Of a stretch of DNA of 64,000 bases, positions 48,135-58,728 are shown piece by piece; the first letter of the stretch is position 1, and each line of letters begins with the position of its first letter. The stretch is from Moritella sp. F3 (GTDB taxonomy: Bacteria; Pseudomonadota; Gammaproteobacteria; Enterobacterales; Moritellaceae), in assembly GCF_015082335.1 (NCBI RefSeq), contig NZ_BLRL01000012.1:62001-126000 (forward strand), read 5' to 3'. The translations under genes were made by a program, and so were the position numbers. The notes under the pieces are model-generated. The model made no database searches. It was not told the DNA's origin and saw only the letters and a list, made by a program, of their open reading frames with translations.

Positions 48135-48739
48135 ATTAAGTCTCCGGATTATATTTAAAAATATAGAGTGTAAAAAAACCAATAGTGAAAACGTAGTAAT
48201 GAGTCGTTAATGATGATTAATCGACATTACTACCGGTAGCTATTCTGGATGAGTAAAAATAAAGATATGCTTACCTTAAACAATAACATTCAGGTAAAAA
48301 TAGATGACGTATAAATAACAACTGCTTATTTAATAATAGAATGAATACTATTATTAACATAGGCATTATTCTAACTATCAACATAACTATCTTTAAGACA
48401 AATATCCATGAAGAATAACTATGCGGACTTGGTTCCGTGAAGACTTGATATGACTATCAATTAATATCCCTATAACCGCGCTAATACAACGAACTAGGGC
48501 TATATATTAAGCTGAAGCTTAAAGGCCAAAGGTCAGTCGTATTTAACGAAAAACACCAAAAGTACTTCATGTGCAATTGGTTTAAACTACAGTGTTAAAG
48601 TTACGCTAAGTGACAAAGAAATCAAGCAATAAATGCCGCTATAACGGTCGTACTTCTCACTATGTGCAAATAAACAACAATAAAACAACATATTAAATAT
48701 ATGTCTATATTAACGAGTTATTTAACTCAAAAACGCCCC
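48135..48739 (-). promoter_or_regulatory. Long leader/promoter region of deoC, duplicated before the first nupC
   Basis: About 600 bp with no gene. Blocks at 48235-48270, 48296-48330, 48372-48486 and 48538-48582 recur in the same order and similar spacing at 50158-50190, 50242-50275, 50292-50406 and 50455-50500. The best block (48372-48486) is nearly identical between copies, apart from a few changes, and includes ACTATGCGGACTTGGTTCC. Conservation in two non-coding regions upstream of genes used in nucleoside salvage suggests shared control, for example by CytR/CRP or by the leader RNA; I cannot place operators with confidence. Confidence 0.65.
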
Positions 48740-48785
48740 ACACTGTCGACCGAACATTATGATAGAACATGTCGACAAACAGTGT
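48740..48785 (-). terminator. Hairpin after the first nupC, probable terminator
   Basis: ACACTGTCGAC (48740-48750) pairs with GTCGAC..ACAGTGT (48771-48785) with a short bulge; on the minus strand it is followed by GGGGCG and five U. Placed 39 bp after the nupC stop. Confidence 0.6.
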
Positions 48786-48823
48786 AGAGCAATACCTTAC
48801 TCTGCGACTACAGCGCTATGCCA

Positions 48824-50047
48824 TTAGCCCAGGAATAAACCAGCCAACGTTGCGCTCATTAAGTTAGCTAAAGAAGCAGCTAATACCGCTTTCATCCCCA
48901 TACTCGCAATGTCAGCACGACGTGACGGCGCTAAGCTACCTAAACCACCGAGCAAAATCGCAATCGATGAAAAGTTAGCAAAACCACACAGTGCGAAAGA
49001 AATGATGATTTGAGTATGCTCAGATAGTTCGTTATTTTTAATGTAGCTAACGAAATCAAGGAAAGCAACAAACTCATTCACTACCAATTTCTGACCGATG
49101 AAACTACCCGCAGCGACGGCTTCGTGCCACGGCACACCAATAACAAATGCCAGTGGCGAGAACATCCAACCTAAGATCATTTGAATGGTCAATTCAGGCA
49201 TATCAAACCAAGCACCAATACCACCTGTGATACCATTTGCGAGGGCAATTAGACCAACGAATGCAATTAACATTGCACCAACGTTAAGCGCTAACATCAT
49301 ACCTGAAGACGCACCCGCAGCCGCTGCATCAAGTACGTTTACTGGTTTGTCGTCATTGTCGTCGTCAAGATCATCCAACGATACCTTTGGCGTTTCTGTT
49401 TCTGGCTTAATAATCTTAGCCATTAATAGACCGCCCGGCGCTGCCATGAATGACGCAGCCACGAGATACTCAATTTTAATACCAAGACCAGCATAACCAG
49501 CGAGTACTGACCCAGCGATAGAGGCAAGTCCACCAACCATCACCGCAAATAACTCTGATTTAGTCATTGATTTAATGAATGGACGCACAACAAGTGGCGC
49601 TTCAGTTTGACCAACAAAAATATTCGCTGTTGCAGAAAGTGATTCCGCACGACTCGTGCCTAATACCTTCTGTAAACCACCACCGATAAAGTTAATCACC
49701 ATACTCATGATACCGAGATAGTATAAAACCGCGATTAATGATGAGAAAAATACGATCACAGGCAATACGTTGATCGCGAAAATGAAGCCTACTTTGAATC
49801 TGGCTAAGTCACCAAATAAGAATTGAATACCTTCATTACCATACGCAATGACGTTTGCTACGCCAGTAGAAAAACTCTGTAGTAACTCTTTACCTGGAGG
49901 GAAATATAAAATGAACGCGCCAATAATAACCTGAATAGCGAATGCGCCACCCACAGTGCGAAAGTTAATTGCTTTTCTGTTGTCCGATAATAGCAGCGCT
50001 AAACCGAGTAGCGCGAAAACGCCTACAATACCCATTACAAAATTCAT
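48824..50047 (-). CDS. nupC: Concentrative nucleoside transporter NupC, copy 1
   Basis: 407 residues, inner-membrane proton-nucleoside symporter of the CNT family with about ten helices. [36 protein letters not shown] is the family's substrate-binding core, and [25 protein letters not shown] the second conserved part. By eye it differs from the neighbouring copy (50845-52068) at about 20 positions, i.e. near 95% identity, most of them in the N-terminal third and an acidic loop ([10 protein letters not shown]). Start at the ATG at 50047; a TTG sits one codon earlier. Feeds the deo enzymes encoded downstream. Confidence 0.95.
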   Translation of the reverse strand: MNFVMGIVGVFALLGLALLLSDNRKAINFRTVGGAFAIQVIIGAFILYFPPGKELLQSFSTGVANVIAYGNEGIQFLFGDLARFKVGFIFAINVLPVIVFFSSLIAVLYYLGIMSMVINFIGGGLQKVLGTSRAESLSATANIFVGQTEAPLVVRPFIKSMTKSELFAVMVGGLASIAGSVLAGYAGLGIKIEYLVAASFMAAPGGLLMAKIIKPETETPKVSLDDLDDDNDDKPVNVLDAAAAGASSGMMLALNVGAMLIAFVGLIALANGITGGIGAWFDMPELTIQMILGWMFSPLAFVIGVPWHEAVAAGSFIGQKLVVNEFVAFLDFVSYIKNNELSEHTQIIISFALCGFANFSSIAILLGGLGSLAPSRRADIASMGMKAVLAASLANLMSATLAGLFLG

Positions 50048-50747
50048 CAAGAATCATCTCCAAATTTATTGAATTTGTTATAAACCAAAAATTAAATCAC
50101 TGTAATTAACACGCTATAACTATCGTGATTACGCATAGTTAATCGTTAATTACTTGCGGTAGCTATTCTGGATAAATTCAAATAAAGAAATATCGACGCA
50201 CTCTGGCTATCTAAGGTAAATAGACCACGTTCGAAGATAAACAGATGACATATAAATGACGAATACTTATATTAAAAAAGCATTAATCTCACTATCAACA
50301 TAACTATCTTTAAGATAAATATCCATTAAGAATAACTATGCGGACTTGGTTCCTTGAAGACTTGATATGACTATCAATTAACATCCTTATAACCGCGTTA
50401 ATAGCACGAATCTTCCCCCTAAATATGAGGTTTAAAGAGTCTGTACTATTTAACGAAAAACACCAAAAATACATCATGTACAATCGGTCTTCATTACCCC
50501 ATTAAGGGTACGCTCAGTGACCAGTAAATCAAGCTGTAAATGCTCTCAGAACCGACCCAGATCGCACTCCGAGAAAATAGATAAGCATAAAAAGCGAGAT
50601 TAAATAAAGAGGTGAGTAAATATTCTATTTCTTGTATTTTAGGTGATGACGATACTAGTAACTATACCAATAATTACACCGAGAGTTACGCAGATAAAAA
50701 TACTAATAACGACTCTAATAACAATACAGTTTTATACAACCCAAAAA
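50048..50747 (-). promoter_or_regulatory. Leader/promoter region of nupC copy 1, homologous to the deoC leader
   Basis: About 700 bp without a gene. It carries the same ordered blocks as the deoC upstream region (see 48135-48739), the strongest at 50292-50406. Position 50158 (GGTAGCTATTCTGGAT) lies about 110 bp from the nupC start, and its twin (48235) about 100 bp from the deoC start, so the leaders keep their distance to the gene. A 61-codon frame at 50612-50797 runs into the nupC copy 2 terminator and is not a gene. Confidence 0.65.
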
Positions 50748-50784
50748 AATGCCCGCAAACTGTTTTATACAATTTACGGGCATT
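50748..50784 (-). terminator. Intrinsic terminator after the second nupC
   Basis: AATGCCCGCAAA pairs with TTTACGGGCATT at 11 of 12 positions around a 13-base loop; the minus strand continues with seven U. Located 60 bp after the stop codon. Confidence 0.88.
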
Positions 50785-50844
50785 ATCTATTTTATAACCG
50801 TCATGATAACGATTAAAACATTATCGCTATTTTAGCTCAGCATA

Positions 50845-52068
50845 TTAAGCTAGGAATAGACCCGCTAATGCAGCACTCATTAAATTAGCTAAAGAAGCAG
50901 CAAGAACCGCTTTCATACCCATACTTGCAATGTCTGCACGGCGTGTTGGTGCTAAGCTACCTAAACCACCTAATAGAATCGCAATAGATGAGAAGTTAGC
51001 AAAACCACATAATGCAAATGAGATGATGATTTGTGTGTGCTCAGAAAGTTCGTTGTTTTTGATGTAGCTAACGAAGTCTAAGAAAGCAACAAATTCATTC
51101 ACAACTAGTTTTTGACCAATGAAGCTACCAGCAGCAACCGCTTCGTGCCATGGCACACCGATTACGAATGCAAGTGGTGAGAAAACCCAACCTAAGATCA
51201 TTTGGATAGTTAGTTCAGGCATATCGAACCAAGCACCGATACCGCCAGTGATACCATTAGCTAATGCGATTAGACCAACGAATGCAATTAACATTGCACC
51301 AACGTTAAGTGCTAGCATCATACCTGAAGAAGCACCTGCAGCAGCCGCATCTAATACGTTTGCTGGTTTTTCGTCTTCACTGTCGTCAAGATCATCAAGT
51401 GTAACTTTTGGCGTTTCAGTTTCAGGTTTAATGATTTTAGCCATTAATAGACCACCCGGTGCAGCCATGAATGACGCAGCAACCAAGTACTCAATTTTAA
51501 TACCAAGACCAGCATAACCAGCTAGAACTGAACCAGCGATAGACGCAAGACCACCAACCATCACAGCAAATAGCTCTGATTTAGTCATTGATTTAATAAA
51601 CGGACGCACAACAAGTGGTGCTTCAGTTTGACCAACAAAGATATTTGCAGTTGCAGAAAGTGATTCAGCACGACTTGTGCCTAATAGTTTCTGTAAGCCA
51701 CCACCAATAAAGTTAATCACTACGCTCATGATACCGACGTAGTATAAAACAGCGATTAATGATGAGAAGAACACGATTACTGGCAATACGTTAATTGCAA
51801 AGATGAAACCAACTTTGAATTTCGCTAAGTCACCAAATAAGAATTGAATACCTTCATTACCATAAGCAATAACGTTTGCTACACCAGTAGAAAGACCTTG
51901 CAGTAATTCTTTACCCGGAGGGAAATATAAAATGAACGCACCAACAGCAACCTGGATAGCAAAAGCGCCACCAACAGTGCGAAGGTTAATCGCTTTTCTG
52001 TTATCCGATAGCAGTACTGCTAAACCAAGTAGAACGAAAACGCCTACAATACCCATTACAAAATTCAT
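50845..52068 (-). CDS. nupC: Concentrative nucleoside transporter NupC, copy 2
   Basis: 407 residues, the same length as copy 1 and about 95% identical by eye, with identical core motifs ([31 protein letters not shown]). Differences include [10 protein letters not shown] in the acidic loop and several Ile/Val/Leu/Ala exchanges in helices. GGAG lies 10 bases before the ATG, as in copy 1. It has its own strong terminator, so the two copies are probably separate transcription units. Tandem duplication together with the downstream leader region is the simplest origin. Confidence 0.95.
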   Translation of the reverse strand: MNFVMGIVGVFVLLGLAVLLSDNRKAINLRTVGGAFAIQVAVGAFILYFPPGKELLQGLSTGVANVIAYGNEGIQFLFGDLAKFKVGFIFAINVLPVIVFFSSLIAVLYYVGIMSVVINFIGGGLQKLLGTSRAESLSATANIFVGQTEAPLVVRPFIKSMTKSELFAVMVGGLASIAGSVLAGYAGLGIKIEYLVAASFMAAPGGLLMAKIIKPETETPKVTLDDLDDSEDEKPANVLDAAAAGASSGMMLALNVGAMLIAFVGLIALANGITGGIGAWFDMPELTIQMILGWVFSPLAFVIGVPWHEAVAAGSFIGQKLVVNEFVAFLDFVSYIKNNELSEHTQIIISFALCGFANFSSIAILLGGLGSLAPTRRADIASMGMKAVLAASLANLMSAALAGLFLA

Positions 52069-52284
52069 CAGGAATAATCTCCAAGTTTCGCTTCAGAAGT
52101 GTTTTTTAGTTGCGCCATAATCAAAATAGTCCATTAAAGTGTAATAAATAGTAAATTTACGATTTAATCATTGATTATAACAATTGGCGCGATTATAACT
52201 GTTATTAGCCACTTGTTAAGTGCTTGAGATCAGACCTCTCAAAAAAGTTTCTAAAAAGTTCACTTTATTCGCAAATGTATTCAA

Positions 52285-53052
52285 TTAAGACAGAAACAGC
52301 TCAAAAAATGAGCTTAGATTGGTTTTTGCAATTACTTTTTCTGACTCGGGTCTTAATTTAACGAGCTCCTGTAACACTTCTGTAATGTTAACAGGTTCAT
52401 TACGAACGCCTTGATAGCCCTTTATAGGCATATCTGGCGAGTCTGTTTCTAATAATAATGACGCTAAAGGTAATTCACTAACTGCTTGCCGCGTTTTACC
52501 CGCCCTTGGATAAGTGATAACCCCACCAATGCCAAGTTTAAAGCCTAGCTTAATATATTGCATAGCCAACTGCGTACTACCACTAAAACCATGGATCACA
52601 CCACCACGGGGGAGTTTCACCTGCTGGAGTAGCTGAATTAATTCATTGTGTGCTTTACGGCAATGCAAAATAACCGGTAAATCATATTGCTTCGCTAACA
52701 CGAGTTGCTGTTTACAAATGTGCAGTTGTTGCTCGAATGGGAAATCGACCATTTTATCTAGCCCAAACTCCCCGACAGCAACGACACCTTTTTCTGTTGC
52801 TAAGTATTCATCGAGTAGCTGCAAATAGCTATTATCAAAGTTGGCTAAAAAATAAGGGTGGATACCCAGTGCCGCATAAACGCCAGAGTGCTTATTTGCT
52901 AACGCCAATACCGATTGCCAATTGTGGGGACCAATACCAGGTACTAAGAAGTAATGTACCCCTTTAGCTTTCGCCCTCGCGAGTACATCGATACGGTCGA
53001 AATCAAAATCTGCAAAATCTAAATGGCAATGGCTGTCGACAAGTTCAATCAC
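52285..53052 (-). CDS. yjjV: TatD-family metal-dependent hydrolase (YjjV-like)
   Basis: 255 residues, amidohydrolase barrel with metal ligands DSHCHLDF (His8, His10), GEFGLD (Glu), ILHCRKAH, GVIHGFSGS and LETDSPD. TatD-type proteins act as nucleases or phosphodiesterases; YjjV's substrate is not settled. In E. coli yjjV also lies next to the deo operon, supporting the name. ATG at 53052. The short gap to the GGDEF gene is divergent. Confidence 0.88.
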   Translation of the reverse strand: MIELVDSHCHLDFADFDFDRIDVLARAKAKGVHYFLVPGIGPHNWQSVLALANKHSGVYAALGIHPYFLANFDNSYLQLLDEYLATEKGVVAVGEFGLDKMVDFPFEQQLHICKQQLVLAKQYDLPVILHCRKAHNELIQLLQQVKLPRGGVIHGFSGSTQLAMQYIKLGFKLGIGGVITYPRAGKTRQAVSELPLASLLLETDSPDMPIKGYQGVRNEPVNITEVLQELVKLRPESEKVIAKTNLSSFFELFLS

Positions 53053-53174
53053 GAAATACTCCGTTTTTTGATGATCTCATAAAGAGGCTGAAATAAAGAG
53101 ATAGTGTAAGTTGCGGCATAATTTGATTTAATAGCAGACTTAATCATTAATGAATAACCGTTATGGAATGGTGC

Positions 53175-54206
53175 ATGTCTAAAAAACTCTTTGCTTTATC
53201 GGCTCAATATTTAAAAAAAGCCATGCCGCTGATGATCAAATATCAAATTCCGACAACGCCAACCAATTACGCGCTGTGGTATCACTATGTATCAGATAAT
53301 AATAGTGCATTACAAAAACAGCTGGATGATAAAATAGCGCAACACGGAACGTGTACTCCCGCCGCGACCGAAGAACTCTACCAACGTTTTATCGTCGACA
53401 AACGCGAACAAGAAATAACGCAACTACGCAGTGAACTCGACACCATGACCAATGATTTAAGCAGCTCATTACACGATACGCTTAACGATACTAATGAATT
53501 TGATCGGATGTTGAATAAATGCTTAAACGAGTTATCCGGTGTTGAAGCGGATGGTTTTTCGATTGAAAAAACACTGTCCGCAGTACGAGAGTTAGTTAAA
53601 GAATCTCATGATGTGCGTTCATCAACACGGCATTTCAAAAGTCAATTACATGAAGCTCAAGCTGAAATAGCGCAATTACGTGAGACTTTATCAGAAACCC
53701 AGCATGATGCAATGCATGACGCTCTAACCGGCTTACTCAACCGTCGGGTATTCAATAAAGAAATTGAGACCTTTTGTAGTAACCCCAGCTTGAGTCGTAA
53801 TTTTTCTATTTTGATGATTGATATTGATAATTTTAAAGCATTTAATGATGATTTTGGTCACCAGCTTGGTGATCAAGTATTGAAAGTAATAGCTAAACGT
53901 ATTGCCGATAGCTGCCAAGAAGGCGAACAAGTATTTCGCTATGGTGGTGAAGAGTTTGTGCTGATTTTACCGAACAAAACATTCACAATCGCCCGTCAAA
54001 ATGCTGAATCTATTCGTCGTGCAATCGAACGATTAAGTATTCGCGATAAACGCTCAGGCAAGCGAATCGATAATATTACCGTGTCTATCGGTGTGAGTGA
54101 AAATATACCACGTGATAGCAGTAGTGACATCTTAACGCGCGCTGACCTGCAGCTCTATGAAGCGAAACGTCTTGGCCGTAATCGAGTCATGCCAATGCCG
54201 CGTTAA
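53175..54206 (+). CDS. Cytoplasmic GGDEF diguanylate cyclase
   Basis: 343 residues. An N-terminal helical domain (1-85, LSAQYLKKAMPLMIKYQIPTTPTNYALWYHYV) found in a group of Vibrio/Shewanella diguanylate cyclases, a coiled coil (about 80-170) and a GGDEF domain with active GGEEF (257-261) and the substrate-binding DALTGLLNRR. No membrane helix; no RxxD inhibitory site. I choose the ATG at 53175 (MSKKLFAL), with GGA 7 bases upstream; an ATG four codons earlier (53163) is possible. Makes c-di-GMP on an unknown signal. Confidence 0.9.
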   Translation: MSKKLFALSAQYLKKAMPLMIKYQIPTTPTNYALWYHYVSDNNSALQKQLDDKIAQHGTCTPAATEELYQRFIVDKREQEITQLRSELDTMTNDLSSSLHDTLNDTNEFDRMLNKCLNELSGVEADGFSIEKTLSAVRELVKESHDVRSSTRHFKSQLHEAQAEIAQLRETLSETQHDAMHDALTGLLNRRVFNKEIETFCSNPSLSRNFSILMIDIDNFKAFNDDFGHQLGDQVLKVIAKRIADSCQEGEQVFRYGGEEFVLILPNKTFTIARQNAESIRRAIERLSIRDKRSGKRIDNITVSIGVSENIPRDSSSDILTRADLQLYEAKRLGRNRVMPMPR

Positions 54207-54257
54207 TGAAAACTTTGATTACCGTTTTAATGGCAACAATCACCACTGAATAAATCA

Positions 54258-54291
54258 CAATGCCGGTTCGGTTCAAAACAAACCGGTATTG
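54258..54291. terminator. Hairpin between convergent GGDEF and RND genes
   Basis: CAATGCCGGTT pairs with AACCGGTATTG (one G-T pair) around a 12-base loop. It could end transcription from both sides, although neither strand has a good U-tract. Confidence 0.5.
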
Positions 54292-54293
54292 CA

Positions 54294-57200
54294 CTATAGG
54301 TTCGTAACCATCTTCGCTTGATGTTTAATATCTTGAGAACGATAGAACAAGCTATACAACACAGGTACAACACCTAAGGTTAATACCGTTCCAACCGCCA
54401 TACCAAAAATCATCACAATCGCCATCGAATACCAAAATTCACCACCCCAAATAGCCAATGGAATCAGTCCGAGAATAGTCGTCAACGTGGTCATTAAAAT
54501 AGGTCTTAGACGTGCTTTACCCGCTTCAATAAGCGCTTCGTTAACCAGCATATTAGCTTTACGGTTAGCCTCAATCTGATCGATAAGCACAATGCCATTA
54601 TTAATAATCACCCCCGCGAGGCTAAACATGCCTAACATCGCAGGGAAAGTAAAGTATGCCCCTGTGACAGTTAATCCAAAAACAGCACCAATCAATGACA
54701 ATGGGATAGTCATTAAGATCACCGCTGGACGGCGGAATGAGTTTAGCTGTAATACCAACAATAAAGCGATCAAAGCAAAGCAATGTGGCATATAAGCAAA
54801 TAACGCGCTACTCGCTTCATCCGCACCGCGTAACTCCCCCCCTAAACGTAGACGGTAACCCGGCGGTAAATCAAGCTGCGCTAATGTCGGCTGCATGAGC
54901 TTATGCAGTTCACTTGCTTGCAGTTGACGATGCTTCGCACTGATAATTAACGTACGTTGCTGGTCTTCTCGGCGAATGATCGCAGGTTCACTCTCACCAC
55001 CAAAATTAGCCACCTGGATCAAAGGCACGGTTACGCCACTTTGCCCAGATGTAACTTCCACGCTGCGTAATTTATCAAAATCATTACGTGATTGATTACC
55101 CCGCATCAACACAGGAATAACCCGATCGCCATCGCGGTAATCAGTGACTTTATAACCATCAAAGAAACCATTGAGTGACAAAGCAATATCGCGGCTACTT
55201 ACCCCTGCACGACGCGCGCGATCTTGATCCACTTCGACCAAGATCTTAGGGATATCATTCTCCCAATCATTGGTAATACCGACAACACCATTAATATCAG
55301 CAAAGCCAGCCATTAACAATTGTGATCGTTGCTGTAATAGATCGCCATCTGGTCCTTGCAGTTTATATTCCACTAACCCTAACTCACTACCGCCTAACCA
55401 CATGCGTTTGGCTTGGCCAGTTGCTTCAGGTAACTGCTGCTGAATATAATTATTGGTTTTTTCTATCATTGCTAACGCAGAATCAAGATCACGGGTATTG
55501 ACCACCACAAAAGCTTTATTCGAGGCGCGATCGACAGGTGCTAATGCCAAGAAGAAACGCGGACCACCATCGCCAATATAAGCAATATGGCTGGTGACAT
55601 CCGGATTTTCTTTCTCGTCATTTAACCAAGCTAAAAATCGATGTGTGACTTTATCTGTTTCCGCCGTCGGTGTACCTGCTGGCAAGTTCAAATAAACTAA
55701 ATACTGATTACGCTCTGAGCCTGGCATAAACTGTACGGTAATAAATTTGAAGCCGTAAACTGCGACAAATAATAACACCACCATCGTCGCCATAAAGCTC
55801 ACGCGATAGTTGAGTAATACCTTTAAGACACTGCCGTACCATTGATTAACAACAATAACCCAATTTGGCATAGCTGTTTTCTTAGTGCCTTTTGCAGAGA
55901 AGAACCACACACACATCAAGGGCGTTACTAATAAACTGAGTAACCAAGATGACAACAGTGCAATGATGATAACTTGTGATAATGAGCGTAAGTATTCACC
56001 CGCAACATCCTGCGCTAACATCAGAGGCATGAACGCCAAGATTGTCGTTAATGAAGACGTTAACAGTGGGATAGCCAAGGTTTTACTCGCCGCCAGCGCC
56101 GCCGCTTCACGTTTCATCCCTTGAATAATACGGGTATTGATGTTTTCAGCAATCACAATGCCGTTATCAACTAATAAACCAAGCGAGACAATAATTGCGG
56201 CGATAGACATACGCTGTAAAGACACATCCCATATCTGCATACCGATAAACGAGAGCATCATAGTCAATGGCACAATAGTCCCGACGATCATGCCCATTCT
56301 GAAACCTAGAAACAGCATCACCACCGCTAATACAATCGCTACGGTTTGAAATAGGTTTGATGTTGCCGATGAAATTGCCGTCGCGACTTTATCAGGTTGA
56401 AATGTCGCCAATTCAAAGTGTAAACCAGCAGGTAGCAGCTGTTGCTCTAAAGCCACAAATTTACTGATATCAGCGCCAAAACTGTCACTGGTGATACCAG
56501 ATAGCATCGACACCGCTAATATGATGCTCGGTTTACCTTTATAATAAACCGGCGTGTTTTGCGGTTCAACATAACCACGACGTACAGACAATAGGTCGCG
56601 TAAGTAAATGTTTTGACCACTTTCAGGTTCTAATATCACTAAGTTTTCAATATCAGCTAAGGCTTCAAAATTACCACTGGGTTCAATGGTCAGCTCAAGT
56701 TTACCGGTATTGATTTTTCCGCCGGGTAAGACAATATTTTGATTTTGTAGTGCTGCCACAAGTTGACCTGGAGAAACGCCTAATCGACTCATGGCATCCG
56801 TATCAGGCTCTAACCAAATACGTTCATCTTGGACACCGTAGATATCAACTTGTGATACCGTTGCCAAGGCACTAATACGATCTTGAATGGATTCTGAAAC
56901 CAGATCCAATTCATGTAATGAGTAATCTTCGCCATAAAGCGCAATGGTGGCAGATGCGACTCGACCAAACTCATCATTCACCATCGGACCGATTGTCCCT
57001 TCAGGTAGCGAGCCTTTGAGATCATTCATGCGATTACGTAGATTGTCCCAAATTGGCTGCAAATCAAAATGTTCATCGGCAACCGTGACTTTGATTTGCG
57101 TATAACCAGTACGAACTAACGATTTTAGCTCACTCACTTCCGGGATCTGTTTGGCTTCACGCTCTATCGGTTTGGTAAGCAGACGTTCGATACGCTCAGG

Positions 57201-57368
57201 TGACATGCCAGGGATCTGGGCAACAACAACAGCTGTTCTCACTAAAATTTCAGGGTCTTCTTTACTCGGCGCGTTAAAAAATGACGCCGTGCCGATAATA
57301 ATAATCAGCACTAATAATAACTGAGTGAAGCGATTATTTCTTAATGCAAATAAGGTTAGCTTATCCAT
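54294..57368 (-). CDS. RND efflux pump, inner-membrane transporter (AcrB-type)
   Basis: 1024 residues with twelve expected membrane helices. PSKEDPEILVRTAVVVAQIPGMSPERIERLLTKPIEREAKQI is the usual start of the first pore domain. The helix-4 proton-relay region reads SLGLLVDNGIVIAENI, with the Asp but AENI rather than the DDAIV of AcrB, placing it in the group of shorter HAE-type pumps like those encoded as mfp-rnd pairs. The second half ends in GMAVGTVLTLGVVPVLYSLFY. Pairs with the adaptor encoded 9 bp upstream; an outer-membrane TolC is not encoded here. Substrate unknown. Confidence 0.92.
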   Translation of the reverse strand: MDKLTLFALRNNRFTQLLLVLIIIIGTASFFNAPSKEDPEILVRTAVVVAQIPGMSPERIERLLTKPIEREAKQIPEVSELKSLVRTGYTQIKVTVADEHFDLQPIWDNLRNRMNDLKGSLPEGTIGPMVNDEFGRVASATIALYGEDYSLHELDLVSESIQDRISALATVSQVDIYGVQDERIWLEPDTDAMSRLGVSPGQLVAALQNQNIVLPGGKINTGKLELTIEPSGNFEALADIENLVILEPESGQNIYLRDLLSVRRGYVEPQNTPVYYKGKPSIILAVSMLSGITSDSFGADISKFVALEQQLLPAGLHFELATFQPDKVATAISSATSNLFQTVAIVLAVVMLFLGFRMGMIVGTIVPLTMMLSFIGMQIWDVSLQRMSIAAIIVSLGLLVDNGIVIAENINTRIIQGMKREAAALAASKTLAIPLLTSSLTTILAFMPLMLAQDVAGEYLRSLSQVIIIALLSSWLLSLLVTPLMCVWFFSAKGTKKTAMPNWVIVVNQWYGSVLKVLLNYRVSFMATMVVLLFVAVYGFKFITVQFMPGSERNQYLVYLNLPAGTPTAETDKVTHRFLAWLNDEKENPDVTSHIAYIGDGGPRFFLALAPVDRASNKAFVVVNTRDLDSALAMIEKTNNYIQQQLPEATGQAKRMWLGGSELGLVEYKLQGPDGDLLQQRSQLLMAGFADINGVVGITNDWENDIPKILVEVDQDRARRAGVSSRDIALSLNGFFDGYKVTDYRDGDRVIPVLMRGNQSRNDFDKLRSVEVTSGQSGVTVPLIQVANFGGESEPAIIRREDQQRTLIISAKHRQLQASELHKLMQPTLAQLDLPPGYRLRLGGELRGADEASSALFAYMPHCFALIALLLVLQLNSFRRPAVILMTIPLSLIGAVFGLTVTGAYFTFPAMLGMFSLAGVIINNGIVLIDQIEANRKANMLVNEALIEAGKARLRPILMTTLTTILGLIPLAIWGGEFWYSMAIVMIFGMAVGTVLTLGVVPVLYSLFYRSQDIKHQAKMVTNL

Positions 57369-57377
57369 GTCTTATCC

Positions 57378-58469
57378 TTAATTTGCTTGCCATAAAGTAA
57401 CCGTCATACCATCACGTAAGAACGGTATACCCGCGACCACAATCGCTTCATTTTCACTAATGCCAGCATAAACTTCGATGTTATTCGCGCGGATATTACC
57501 CACTTTTACATTACGCTGTTCTAATACCATGGTCTGTTCATTAATCACGTATAATAACGCATCTTGAGAGCCCTCACCGGCCATCGAATGGGTAAAATCT
57601 AACGCTGTTAGTGGTACTAAATAAGCGGGAACACTACTGTTATTCACGGTAAACTTAACCGAACCAGACATACCATTACGTAATTTATCACTGCTTTTAT
57701 TTAAGCGGATGGTCACCGGAAATGCATTACCGTTTTCAACGCGAGAGCCAATTTCACTGACTTCACCAGGAAACATTTGATCTTGTAATGCAGAAACGGC
57801 AACCGTTACAGCCTGTTGGTAGCTAATATTACCGATCATAGATTCTGGTAATAACACTTCAACTTCATACGCATCACCGTCAATCAACTCTATGACTTCT
57901 TGGCCATTCGATACTTTGGAAAAGTTATCTACACTCACAGCTGCAATTTGACCATCAAACGGAGAGCGTAAAATAGTGCGTTGTAATTCTAGTTTAGCGC
58001 GGGCCAAATCCGCCTCAATCACTTTAACTTGTTGTAGCGCCGCTTCAGCGTTATTGCTTAATTGCTCAAGTTCAGCTAAAGAAATAATCCCTTCAGGTAA
58101 GCGTGTTGCTCTTTGTAATTGATCATTGGCTGCTTTTGCTGAAGCGCGTGATGAACCTAAGGATGCTTGGGTTTTATTTAATGCTACAGTAAAGTCAGAA
58201 TCATCGAGTTGCGCAAGCGGCTGCCCTGTCACCACCAGATCACCTTTACTCACATATATATCTTGTAATACACCATTGACACGAAAACTAAGACTTGATT
58301 GTTCGGCACTACGAATTTGTCCCGATATCTCTCGGTAGATTGACCCTGTTGATTCACTCACACGTTGGTATTTAACTGCTTTAGGTAACTCAACAGTTGC
58401 TGTCTCAGGTGCTTTACTGCACCCGGATAACAAGAATATAGCGATTAATAACTGCGTTAATTTAGACAT
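57378..58469 (-). CDS. RND efflux periplasmic adaptor lipoprotein (membrane fusion protein)
   Basis: 363 residues. Signal peptide with lipobox LLSGC at residues 14-18 (Cys18 lipidated), then beta-barrel/lipoyl halves (FRVNGVLQDIYVSKGDLVVTGQPLAQLD; RSPFDGQIAAVSVDNFSKVSNGQEVIELID), with a helical hairpin between (about 90-165), and the C-terminal membrane-proximal domain. Partner of the RND pump gene 9 bp downstream. No regulator gene next to it. ATG at 58469. Confidence 0.92.
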   Translation of the reverse strand: MSKLTQLLIAIFLLSGCSKAPETATVELPKAVKYQRVSESTGSIYREISGQIRSAEQSSLSFRVNGVLQDIYVSKGDLVVTGQPLAQLDDSDFTVALNKTQASLGSSRASAKAANDQLQRATRLPEGIISLAELEQLSNNAEAALQQVKVIEADLARAKLELQRTILRSPFDGQIAAVSVDNFSKVSNGQEVIELIDGDAYEVEVLLPESMIGNISYQQAVTVAVSALQDQMFPGEVSEIGSRVENGNAFPVTIRLNKSSDKLRNGMSGSVKFTVNNSSVPAYLVPLTALDFTHSMAGEGSQDALLYVINEQTMVLEQRNVKVGNIRANNIEVYAGISENEAIVVAGIPFLRDGMTVTLWQAN

Positions 58470-58728
58470 TATTCGACCTCAGAGATATACCTAAACAGTT
58501 TGAATAAACTATTTTATTTAAACTGGCATTGTTTATTTAAGATAGAGTGAACGACTAAATATAATATAGTTGTTTATTTTCAGCTGCTTAACTATCTATA
58601 ATTCGCTAATATACCCTGATAAGATCACAAAGGGCAAGTACCAAAACCAGGAATAACGGCTTCGATCACTTGCCCACATTACTTTATAACCTTGTCGAAA
58701 TTAACTGACAGTTCTCTCTAAATTAACC

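Noticed and set aside
50612..50797. 61-codon plus-strand frame rich in Asn/Tyr/Thr
   Set aside because: Low-complexity ACT/AAT repeats, and it runs through the nupC copy 2 terminator; not a gene.
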